Below are positions 7,118 to 12,925 of a stretch of 12,925 nt of DNA, in pieces. Positions within the stretch are counted from its first letter, which is position 1. The number at the start of each line of letters is the position of its first letter. Origin of the DNA: an uncultured Clostridia bacterium (GTDB taxonomy: Bacteria > Bacillota_A > Clostridia > Christensenellales > Aristaeellaceae); NCBI GenBank assembly GCA_947166205.1, contig CAMVDI010000033.1, positions 1-12,925 on the forward strand, written 5' to 3'. A program made the position numbers and the translations under genes. Below the pieces are notes generated by a model. That model had not been told where the DNA came from. It made no database searches and saw only the letters and a list, made by a program, of their open reading frames with translations.

Positions 7118-9904
7118 ATGCTGACGATTCAGAATCTTCGAAAGGAATACCGGACAGGAACCCTCGTCCAGAAAGCGCTGGACGGGGTTTCTGTGTCCTT
7201 CCGGGAGAATGAGTTTGTGGCAATCCTGGGTCCCTCCGGATCCGGGAAAACCACGCTGCTCAACATGATCGGGGGACTGGACCGGTACGACAGCGGAGAT
7301 TTGCTGATCCGGGGCGTTTCCACCCGGAAATACTCTGACCGGGACTGGGACACCTACCGGAACCATACCGTCGGATTCATCTTTCAGAGCTACAACCTGA
7401 TTCCGCATCAGACGCTGCTGGCCAACGTGGAGCTGGCGCTGACGCTGAACGGCGTGGGCCGGGCGGAGCGCAGGCAGCGGGCGCTGGAGGCACTGGAACG
7501 GGTCGGCCTGAAGGAACAGGCCCAGAAGAAGCCGGCGCAGCTTTCCGGCGGACAGATGCAGCGGGTGGCCATCGCCCGGGCGCTGGTGAACCGCCCGGCG
7601 ATCCTGCTGGCGGACGAACCCACCGGAGCGCTGGACTCGGACACGGGCCGTCAGGTCATGGATCTGCTGAAGGATGTGGCGAAGGATCATCTGGTGATCA
7701 TGGTGACCCACAACGGCAAGCTGGCGAAAAAGTATGCCACCCGGATCGTGCGCCTGAGTGACGGAAAGATCATCAAGGACTCGGATCCCTTCACGGAGGA
7801 ACCGACCGGGGGAGAGGTTCAGCGGCTCCGGAAGCCGTCCATGTCCCGGGCGACCTCCTTCAGCCTGTCCCTGGCCAACCTCTGGTCCAAGAAGGCGCGG
7901 ACGGCGCTGGTGGCCTTTGCCGCGTCCATCGGGATCGTGGGCATCGCCCTCATCCTGTCCCTGTCCAACGGGGCGAACGCCTATATCCGCCGGATGGAGC
8001 AGGAAAGCCTGAGCCAGTATCCCCTGCAGATCATGAACTCGGCCTTCTCCATGGAGGATTCGCTGGCGGCCTTTGCCCAGATGCGGCAGGAAGCCTCCTC
8101 CGGGACGGAGGACGGAATGATCCGGGAGACCCAGATGATGGGCGGATTCATGGCGTCCGCGGCCACCAACGACCTGGCCGCCCTGAAGCGGTGGCTGGAC
8201 AGCGGGTACAGCGGAATCGAGGACTATACCCGCGGCATCACCTATTCCTACGGGGTCGTACCGCAGATCTATCTGGTCCGGGAGGACGGTTACCGCCAGG
8301 TGAATCCGGATCAGACCCTTTCCACCTTCGGCGTGCAGTTTGACGACAGCCTGACCAGCGTTTTTTCCAACTACGGGATGAACGAGGTTTTCCGGGCGCT
8401 GCCTGAAAACCCTGAAATGTATCTGGGCGATTATGAGCTGATGGCCGGCAGATGGCCGGAGAAGGATACGGACTGCGTGGTGGTGCTGAGCTCCGGCGGA
8501 AGCATTCCCGATATCATGCTCTATACGATGGGACTTCGGGACGGGGAGAAGCTCGACGACATGATCGGGAAGGTCGTGGCGGGGAGCGAGGTGAACACCC
8601 ACCTGCGGGAAAGCGGGGTCTACGCCCCGGAGGATTTCCTGGGGATCAGATTCACGCTGCTGCCCGCCTGGGCCCGGTTCAGCTATGACGAGCGGCTGGG
8701 GATCTGGACCGACTGCGGGGAAAACACGGAAGAGATGCTGGAGAAGCTGAAGACCGAGGGGCAGGAGATGCGGATCACCGGGGTGGTCCGGCCCCGGGAG
8801 GGAAGCAGCTTCGGCATTCTGGAGATGGGGATCGAGTTTCCCGCCGGGCTGATCCGGCGGATGATCTCCGAGGCGGAGCAGAGCCCCGTGGTGCGGGCCC
8901 AGAAGGCCGAGCCGGAGAAGGACATCCTGGCGGGGGCGGCCTTCGGTGAAAAATCGGAGCGGGGATTCGGATTCCTGAAGGACCTGATCACCATCCATCC
9001 GGATCAGCTGGAGGGAGTGTTTTCCGTCCGCTGGGAGGATCTTTACACCCTGGAAACGGACGAGACCCGGCTTACCACAGTCCGGGCGGTGCGGATCCTG
9101 CGGGAACTGCGCCGGACCGGGAAATCCCCCACGCTGAGCGCCATGATCGAGGCGGGAATCCCTCTGCTGATGGACCTGATCGAGATCGATGAGGAGCAGC
9201 TGAGCCGGGCGGTTTCCCTGGAGCTGGATGAGGCCCGGATGCGGGAAATCTTCATGGCCGGGAGCGCCGCCAGGAACGCGACGGTGGAAGGAAACCTGCT
9301 GAAATTCGGATACGCGGATCCCGCCAGCCCCTCCATGATTACTTTCTATCCCACGGATTTCGAAAGCAAGAAAGAGGTCATCCGGATCATTGACGCCTAC
9401 AACTACGTGATGAAGGAGGAAGGTCATCCGGAAAAGGTGATCTCCTACACGGATTATGTGGGGGCGCTGATGACCTCCATCACCACCATCATCGATGTGA
9501 TCACCTATGTGCTGATCGCCTTTGTCGCCGTTTCCCTGGTGGTCTCGTCCATCATGATCGGCATCATCACCTATATCTCCGTGCTGGAGCGGAGAAAGGA
9601 AATCGGCATCCTCCGGGCCATGGGGGCCTCCCGGAAGAACGTGAGGCAGGTTTTCAGCGCGGAAACCTTTATCATCGGGCTGCTGGCCGGGGCTTTCGGC
9701 ATCGGGCTGACGCTGCTGATGCAGATTCCGATCAACCAGGTGATCCGGACGCTGGCCAAACAGGACGGCATCCGGGCCTTCCTGCCTCCGGGAGCCGGGG
9801 TGATCCTTGTGGCGCTGTGCATTCTGCTGACGCTGATCGGCGGGTTCATTCCCGCCCGGCGGGCGGCAAGGCAGGATCCAGTGGAGGCGCTGAGAAGCGA
9901 ATAG
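7118..9904 (+). CDS. ABC transporter, ATPase-permease fusion of the MacB/FtsX type
   Basis: The 928-residue protein joins an ATPase to an FtsX-type permease. ATPase (about 1-225): Walker [10 protein letters not shown] (38-46), Q-loop Gln90, signature LSGGQ (142-146), Walker B ILLADEP (162-168) with catalytic Glu167, and switch His198; all are intact. The first membrane span is about 262-283, just after [14 protein letters not shown] very long extracytoplasmic region (about 290-785) follows, then three C-terminal spans (about 787-815, 848-870, 891-910) and the typical ending [15 protein letters not shown]. The conserved [16 protein letters not shown] loop is at 823-837. MacB relatives use ATP to drive mechanotransmission across the membrane, exporting peptides, antibiotics or lipoproteins or acting on envelope proteins. 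No MacA-like partner is in view. AAGGAG lies 5 nt before the ATG. The family is certain, the substrate is not. The extracytoplasmic part is much larger than the roughly 230 residues usual in MacB. Confidence 0.92.
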   Translation: MLTIQNLRKEYRTGTLVQKALDGVSVSFRENEFVAILGPSGSGKTTLLNMIGGLDRYDSGDLLIRGVSTRKYSDRDWDTYRNHTVGFIFQSYNLIPHQTLLANVELALTLNGVGRAERRQRALEALERVGLKEQAQKKPAQLSGGQMQRVAIARALVNRPAILLADEPTGALDSDTGRQVMDLLKDVAKDHLVIMVTHNGKLAKKYATRIVRLSDGKIIKDSDPFTEEPTGGEVQRLRKPSMSRATSFSLSLANLWSKKARTALVAFAASIGIVGIALILSLSNGANAYIRRMEQESLSQYPLQIMNSAFSMEDSLAAFAQMRQEASSGTEDGMIRETQMMGGFMASAATNDLAALKRWLDSGYSGIEDYTRGITYSYGVVPQIYLVREDGYRQVNPDQTLSTFGVQFDDSLTSVFSNYGMNEVFRALPENPEMYLGDYELMAGRWPEKDTDCVVVLSSGGSIPDIMLYTMGLRDGEKLDDMIGKVVAGSEVNTHLRESGVYAPEDFLGIRFTLLPAWARFSYDERLGIWTDCGENTEEMLEKLKTEGQEMRITGVVRPREGSSFGILEMGIEFPAGLIRRMISEAEQSPVVRAQKAEPEKDILAGAAFGEKSERGFGFLKDLITIHPDQLEGVFSVRWEDLYTLETDETRLTTVRAVRILRELRRTGKSPTLSAMIEAGIPLLMDLIEIDEEQLSRAVSLELDEARMREIFMAGSAARNATVEGNLLKFGYADPASPSMITFYPTDFESKKEVIRIIDAYNYVMKEEGHPEKVISYTDYVGALMTSITTIIDVITYVLIAFVAVSLVVSSIMIGIITYISVLERRKEIGILRAMGASRKNVRQVFSAETFIIGLLAGAFGIGLTLLMQIPINQVIRTLAKQDGIRAFLPPGAGVILVALCILLTLIGGFIPARRAARQDPVEALRSE

Positions 9905-10070
9905 GACGGATAAAACAGGGAAGATCCGGGAGATGGACCCGGCGCAGGGCGCCCGGCCCTGGCGCAGAGGAAGGACCCGTTCGCAGGTTCACGGCCCGCA
10001 CTGACCATGAACCGGGGACGGCCGGCCCTGCGCGGGCGAAGATGAATCCTCCCAAAGGAACAGAAAAAGA
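9905..10070. other. GC-rich gap with small hairpins, no gene seen
   Basis: No convincing reading frame is present. A stem GCGCAGGGC (9942-9950) with GCCCTGGCGC (9956-9965, one bulged base) lies 37 nt after the transporter stop and has no T-run. A second possible pairing is GGTTCA with TGAACC around 9986-10013. These may be RNA 3'-end structures of the transporter mRNA; the evidence is limited to complementarity. Confidence 0.35.
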
Positions 10071-10099
10071 GGCCGGTCGGCTTTTCATGCCGACCGGCC
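10071..10099 (-). terminator. Strong intrinsic terminator between convergent genes (best for the minus strand)
   Basis: A perfect 11-bp stem, GGCCGGTCGGC (10071-10081) and GCCGACCGGCC (10089-10099), closes a 7-nt loop. Read on the minus strand the stem is followed by TCTTTTTCTG, a good U-tract, 33 bases after the stop of the SH3-domain gene. On the plus strand the trailing TTCCATTTCC is weaker, but it could also end the ABC transporter transcript. Confidence 0.85.
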
Positions 10100-10132
10100 T
10101 TCCATTTCCTGATCCGCGGGATTTTCCGCTGA

Positions 10133-11218
10133 TTACCCGATGCCCAGCTCCCGCGCCTGCTCCGGCGTGATGATATAGACCTGGGGATCCGGCGTCGAGG
10201 GGGTTTCCTCCTCCTGGGGATCCACGATGATGTAGATCACCTGAGGCGTGACATGGGTTTTCTGTTCCACCATGGTGATGATCGACTGCTCGGTGGGGTC
10301 CCGGACGGTGGCCGCCGCGGCGGTGACCTCCGTCACGTCCGCCCGGAGCAGATCGCCGCGAATGTAGCCCACATAGCCCTGATACAGCTTGACGCCGTAC
10401 CAGGTTTCTCCGCTGCTGTTGATGACCCGGGTGGTTACCGCCATCTCCGTTCCCGCGGCCCGGACCTGGAAGACCAGGCCGGCCCGGGTGCTGGGCATGG
10501 TGCGGACATTTACCTTGGAGATCGTCGTCCAGCCCCTGCCGGTCACGTCCGTGCTCTGGATGATGGACTCGATCGGCGCGTAAGAGCCGGATCCGCCGTG
10601 GGAATGCTTTTTGGGGGGCTTTCCGGGCACGGGCCATCCGGCGAAGGTGGACGTGCTGGTGCTGGTCGTGGTGGTCGTGGTGGTCGTGCTGGAACTGGAG
10701 GAGGAAGAGACCGCTCCGCCGGCACCCGTGCCGGTCATGGTGGAGGAGGTCTCCGAATGCGTGTGCGTGGTTTCCGCGGAGGCGGATGAAGCGGAAGAAC
10801 CGGCTCCGCCCGCGCCGCCGGCACCTGTGGAGGTGAAGGAGCTCTCGGAGCTCACGGAACCCGCGCCGGCGGACGCCGCCCCGGAGGCGGAACCTGCCCC
10901 GGCACCGCCGCCGGCACCGCCGGCACCCGTGGAGGTGAAGGAGCTCTCGGAACTCGCGCCGCCCGTGCCGCCGGAGCCGGAGCCGCCCGTGCCGCCGGAA
11001 CTGCCGGAACTGCCGGAGCCGCTGCCCGAGCCACCCGCCGACGCTTCAGCGGCGCCGGCCATGGAGCCGCCCGCTCCGGCGATGGAGGATTCGGAACTCG
11101 TATCATCCGTGGTGGCTTCCGCCGCGCCGGAGAAGGAACCCTCCGCAAGGCCGGACGTCATCACGGCCAGGCTGAGCACCAGGGCCAGAATGCCTGCCAA
11201 CCGCAACCAATATTTCAT
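10133..11218 (-). CDS. Secreted Ser/Thr/Gly/Ala-rich protein with SH3-like domain
   Basis: The 361-residue product has a signal peptide (MKYWLRLAG, core 9-20, probable cut near SGLA 22-25). Residues 26-190 are low complexity: Gly/Ser/Ala-rich with two near-identical SSESSFTSTGAGGAGG blocks (89-104 and 123-138), then a run of seven Ser and eight Thr (171-185). A His/Lys/Pro-rich linker (196-210) leads to a bacterial SH3-like domain (about 231-292; SKVNVRTMPS, then WYGVKL and GYVGYIRGDLL). This fold in secreted proteins often binds cell-wall peptide. The tail (310-361) is Pro/Glu-rich and contains two similar strands, QVIYIIVDP and QVYIITPE. ATG 11218 was chosen over an in-frame TTG at 11224 because AGGAG lies 9 nt from the ATG but only 3 nt from the TTG. 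No catalytic domain is seen. It is probably a wall-associated structural or adhesin-like protein with a glycosylation-prone stalk; the function is inferred. Confidence 0.85.
   Translation of the reverse strand: MKYWLRLAGILALVLSLAVMTSGLAEGSFSGAAEATTDDTSSESSIAGAGGSMAGAAEASAGGSGSGSGSSGSSGGTGGSGSGGTGGASSESSFTSTGAGGAGGGAGAGSASGAASAGAGSVSSESSFTSTGAGGAGGAGSSASSASAETTHTHSETSSTMTGTGAGGAVSSSSSSSTTTTTTTTSTSTSTFAGWPVPGKPPKKHSHGGSGSYAPIESIIQSTDVTGRGWTTISKVNVRTMPSTRAGLVFQVRAAGTEMAVTTRVINSSGETWYGVKLYQGYVGYIRGDLLRADVTEVTAAAATVRDPTEQSIITMVEQKTHVTPQVIYIIVDPQEEETPSTPDPQVYIITPEQARELGIG
10664..10690. repeat. 9-bp tandem repeat encoding the Thr tract
   Basis: GGTCGTGGT occurs as two exact units and one imperfect unit, and encodes part of the poly-Thr run of the minus-strand gene. 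Because the unit is 9 bp, gain or loss of copies would change stalk length without shifting the frame. Confidence 0.8.
10812..10955. repeat. Pair of 42-bp direct repeats inside the low-complexity gene
   Basis: Bases 10812-10853 and 10914-10955 match at 39 of 42 positions and lie 102 bp apart start to start. They encode the duplicated SSESSFTSTG-type block. The spacing is a multiple of three, so recombination between copies would delete 34 residues in frame. Confidence 0.85.
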
Positions 11219-11356
11219 CTTCAACTGCTCCTACGCTCCTTTTTTATCTGTCACGTATAGGAAAGAATCGAATTTCCCTTTCCGCGGGGGCGGAACAGGC
11301 GGAAATCCGGTGAAAAAGAAGACTCACGAGGGTTTCGATGGGCTTCTTTTGCAATA

Positions 11357-11385
11357 ATAATACAATAATGTTACAAAATTGTAAA
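11357..11385 (-). promoter_or_regulatory. Sigma-A-type promoter for the SH3-domain gene (minus strand)
   Basis: Read on the minus strand: TTTACA (11385-11380), a 17-bp spacer and TATTAT (11362-11357). It sits in a sharply AT-rich patch (about 11350-11425) within GC-rich DNA. The start point near 11350 would give a leader of about 130 nt, which contains a small TTCCGC/GCGGAA hairpin (11280-11285 and 11290-11295). Confidence 0.7.
11371..11384. promoter_or_regulatory. TTACAA-AA-TTGTAA palindrome overlapping the -35 box (possible operator)
   Basis: Perfect 6-bp arms around two bases cover the spacer and most of the -35 element of the minus-strand promoter. A dimeric repressor bound here would block polymerase. 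No candidate regulator is encoded in the window. AT-rich DNA yields such palindromes by chance, so confidence is moderate. Confidence 0.45.
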
Positions 11386-11410
11386 TAGTTACAGCCTAAA
11401 TTATTTCGCA

Positions 11411-11436
11411 TCCGATAAAGTTTTTTGAATATCGGA
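11411..11436. repeat. 7-bp inverted repeat TCCGATA/TATCGGA with 12-bp loop
   Basis: The arms at 11411-11417 and 11430-11436 flank a T-rich loop, between the divergent promoters and about 50 bp upstream of the folT -35 box. It could be a binding site or a weak hairpin; nothing downstream of it looks like a terminator tail. Confidence 0.4.
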
Positions 11437-11488
11437 AGGCGGGGATTCCACCGACCCGGAAAGGAGGCGGGAATTCTGCCCGGCACGG

Positions 11489-11517
11489 TTGCAAAATCCG
11501 CGGAGGACGATTATAAT
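11489..11517 (+). promoter_or_regulatory. Sigma-A promoter for the THF riboswitch/folT transcript
   Basis: TTGCAA (11489-11494), a 17-bp spacer and a perfect TATAAT (11512-11517). The expected start near 11523-11525 coincides with the 5' edge of the riboswitch, which strongly supports both calls. Confidence 0.85.
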
Positions 11518-11522
11518 GTGGG

Positions 11523-11620
11523 CCGTCAGAGTAGGACCTGCTTCGTTAAGTGCCTCCGGAACGGGGAGTTGAACGGGGGACGAAGGCTGAAGCCGCGGTT
11601 GCTGGTCCGCACCCGCTGAT
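11523..11620 (+). promoter_or_regulatory. Tetrahydrofolate (THF) riboswitch
   Basis: This leader carries the conserved THF-aptamer pieces in order: GAGTAG (11529-11534), CGTTAAGTGCC (11544-11554), GGAACGGGGAGTTGAAC (11558-11574), GACGAA (11579-11584), the GGCTGAAGCC hairpin, CGCGGT and GGTCCGCACCC. Helices are visible: P1 TCAG/CTGA (11526-11529 with 11616-11619), P2 GGACC/GGTCC (11534-11538 with 11604-11608) and P3 CTTCGT/ACGAAG (11541-11546 with 11580-11585). The class binds reduced folates and is known in Bacillota upstream of folT or folate-synthesis genes, normally lowering expression when THF is plentiful. The gene it precedes here is folT-like, as expected. Confidence 0.93.
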
Positions 11621-11641
11621 TCATCATAAAGAGGAAATCTG

Positions 11642-11686
11642 TCCCTCCTTATGCAGCATGTGCGTGCTCTGAAAGGAGGGATTTTT
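11642..11686 (+). terminator. Riboswitch expression platform: hairpin that is both terminator-like and SD-sequestering
   Basis: TCCCTCCTT (11642-11650) pairs perfectly with AAGGAGGGA (11673-11681), and five Ts follow. The 3' arm is the folT ribosome binding site (AAGGAGG, 8 nt before ATG 11688). When formed, the hairpin could therefore stop transcription, hide the ribosome binding site, or both. The 22-nt loop is long for a terminator, and the T-run is short. Confidence 0.8.
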
Positions 11687-11687
11687 G

Positions 11688-12746
11688 ATGTCTGAAAACT
11701 CCGGAACGAACTCACGTCTGTATGATCATCCCTTTTCAGCCGCCTACTGGAGGGATGCCGCGGCGGAGATGAAAAGCGTGAAAACGCTGGTGCTGGCCGC
11801 GCTGCTGATTGCCCTGAGGGTTGTGTTCAAGCAGTTCAGGATTCCCGTCGGCCCCTATCTGGATATCAATACGGCCTTTGTGGTCAACGCCCTGGGCGCG
11901 ATGACCTTCGGGCCGGTGGTGGCCATCTTTGCCGCGATGATTACAGATACCCTGGGGGCCGTTCTTTTCCCCAACGGTCCTTACTTCTTTCCTTTTATTC
12001 TGGTGGAAATAGCGGGCAGCGTGATCTTTTCCCTGTTTTTCTACCGGGCGAGGATCACGGTAAGAAGGATTGTGCTGGCCAGATTCTCAGTCGTGTTTTT
12101 CGTCAATCTGGTTCTGCAGACTCCGATCATGAGGCTGTACTACAGCATGATCCTGAATAAAAGCTACGCGTGGATCGATCTGCCCCGGATCCTGAAGAAC
12201 ATTACGCTTTTTCCCTTTGAAGCGCTGGTGCTGGTCATTGTTTTCCGCGCGCTGATGCCCCCGCTGGAAACTGCGCACCTGATCAAAAGCAGGTCGGATT
12301 CCCTGAGAATGAGCGGGAAGACTGTTGCCGCGCTGGCCGCCCTGACGCTTGGCGCAACCGCGGTTTTTGCGGGGGGCAGCGTCTATCTGCACAATCATGT
12401 TTCCCTTACATCCTCCTATGATGAGCAGCAGCGGACTGAGGCCAACCAGAACTGCCTGGAGATCGTACGGGCACAGGATCCGGAGCTGGAAGGCCAGGAA
12501 ATTGCCGCCGTGGCGGAAAGCGCTTTCCGGCCCTTCCTCAGCGGCACCACCACCTGGACGGTGGCCGTATACGACGTGGACGCGGAAGAGCTGGCCAGAA
12601 AGCCTGAGGACTTCAAGGGCTTTGGCGCCTACAGCAAGTCAAAGGCCGCCAAGGATCCGGCGCTGAAGAGAAGGTATACCGCGGTGATTGTCCAGGGAGG
12701 AAACGGAAAGGTTACGTCCTTTGAGAAGACCGCGGACGGACAATAG
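11688..12746 (+). CDS. folT: FolT-like folate ECF transporter S component with extra C-terminal membrane span and domain
   Basis: The first ~195 residues are the substrate-binding S component of an energy-coupling-factor importer for folates, which works with shared EcfA/A'/T proteins encoded elsewhere. Membrane spans are about 32-48, 58-75, 77-95, 100-118, 128-147 and 172-190. Family-like segments include LIALRVVFKQFRIPVGPY, INTAFVVNALGAMTFGPVVA, and LPRILKN followed by a hydrophobic run. The THF riboswitch just upstream supports folate as the ligand. The usual family length is roughly 170-190; here 352 residues are present. A basic cytoplasmic loop (200-211) leads to a seventh span (212-230) and a ~120-residue, mostly polar domain (231-352) that should face outside. 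I recognise no family for this domain, and no signal-sequence or frameshift explanation is needed. ATG 11688 was chosen over an adjacent in-frame TTG (11685) because of better spacing to AAGGAGG. Confidence 0.88.
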   Translation: MSENSGTNSRLYDHPFSAAYWRDAAAEMKSVKTLVLAALLIALRVVFKQFRIPVGPYLDINTAFVVNALGAMTFGPVVAIFAAMITDTLGAVLFPNGPYFFPFILVEIAGSVIFSLFFYRARITVRRIVLARFSVVFFVNLVLQTPIMRLYYSMILNKSYAWIDLPRILKNITLFPFEALVLVIVFRALMPPLETAHLIKSRSDSLRMSGKTVAALAALTLGATAVFAGGSVYLHNHVSLTSSYDEQQRTEANQNCLEIVRAQDPELEGQEIAAVAESAFRPFLSGTTTWTVAVYDVDAEELARKPEDFKGFGAYSKSKAAKDPALKRRYTAVIVQGGNGKVTSFEKTADGQ

Positions 12747-12925
12747 CGCTGCCGCGGATGGAGAGAGCAGCATGGCTTGCGGCGGCGTTCCCCGGGGGGA
12801 ATGACCGTCCGCGAACCGGCTGCGCAGGGAAGAGCGGCGGAACAGGCACAGGGCACGGCGGCGCGGGAGATCGGAGGGACAATCCCGGGAAAAGGAAAAT
12901 TCCCTGAAAAAAAACACTTTACAAA
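12747..12925. other. Non-coding end of the window, possible start of another promoter
   Basis: No reading frame of note and no clear folT terminator are seen. TTCCCC/GGGGAA around 12789-12802 is self-complementary but has no T-run. A GGGAA/TTCCC pair (about 12885-12902) precedes an A8 run, and the final bases contain TTTACA (12918-12923), which could be a -35 box whose -10 lies beyond the window. Confidence 0.3.

Noticed and set aside
6245..9427. Very long minus-strand open frame (over 1000 codons) opposite the sensor end, acidic-tail gene and ABC transporter
   Set aside because: It runs antisense across three well-supported genes, its translation is His/Gln/Pro/Gly-rich with no domain, and long antisense frames are expected in GC-rich coding DNA.
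10262..10271. TCTGTTCCACC-like match to the intergenic repeat
   Set aside because: It is a short match inside the SH3-domain coding sequence, without the CGTCCC part, and is probably chance.
10611..11357. Plus-strand frame rich in Val, Pro and Glu opposite the SH3-domain gene
   Set aside because: Its composition is just the complement of the Ser/Thr/Gly/Ala repeats; the minus frame has a signal peptide, SH3 domain, ribosome binding site, promoter and terminator.

Overview
The window is GC-rich bacterial DNA, and it most likely comes from an anaerobic, gut- or rumen-type member of the Clostridia (Bacillota). The reasons are strong AGGAG-type ribosome binding sites, a tetrahydrofolate (THF) riboswitch ahead of a FolT-type ECF transporter subunit, a MacB-like ABC fusion of the Gram-positive kind, and a secreted GH53 galactanase. 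The genus cannot be fixed from the sequence alone.

Layout. (1) Bases 2-3098 hold two plus-strand genes 31 bp apart: the 3' part of a glycoside-hydrolase-like protein, and a secreted endo-beta-1,4-galactanase (GH53) with a C-terminal carbohydrate-binding-like domain. (2) A cluster of palindromic and tandem repeats (3137-3235) abuts a good sigma-A promoter that drives a 1013-residue membrane sensor. This sensor has about 13 visible extracytoplasmic propeller blades, a Y_Y_Y domain, one membrane span and a cytoplasmic HD-GYP domain with intact metal ligands. (3) A partial copy of the same repeat abuts a second sigma-A promoter, ahead of a 181-residue membrane-anchored protein with an acidic tail. 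(4) Next comes a 928-residue ABC transporter with ATPase and permease fused. (5) It converges on a minus-strand gene for a secreted Ser/Thr/Gly/Ala-rich protein with an SH3-like domain, and a strong two-way hairpin terminator lies between them. (6) A 469-bp divergent control region carries promoters both ways, a TTACAA-AA-TTGTAA palindrome and the THF riboswitch. The riboswitch precedes a FolT-like gene whose product has an unusual extra membrane span and extracytoplasmic domain.

How the parts may work together. The first two genes look like a galactan or pectin side-chain degradation unit. The adjacent sensor could read glycan or another envelope signal and convert it into c-di-GMP hydrolysis, but its own promoter means this link is inferred from position only. 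The ABC transporter and acidic protein look like cell-envelope functions. The folate gene is separately controlled by its riboswitch. The observations most worth checking are the shared repeat placed directly against the -35 boxes of two different genes, the extended FolT protein, and the propeller/HD-GYP sensor beside galactanase.
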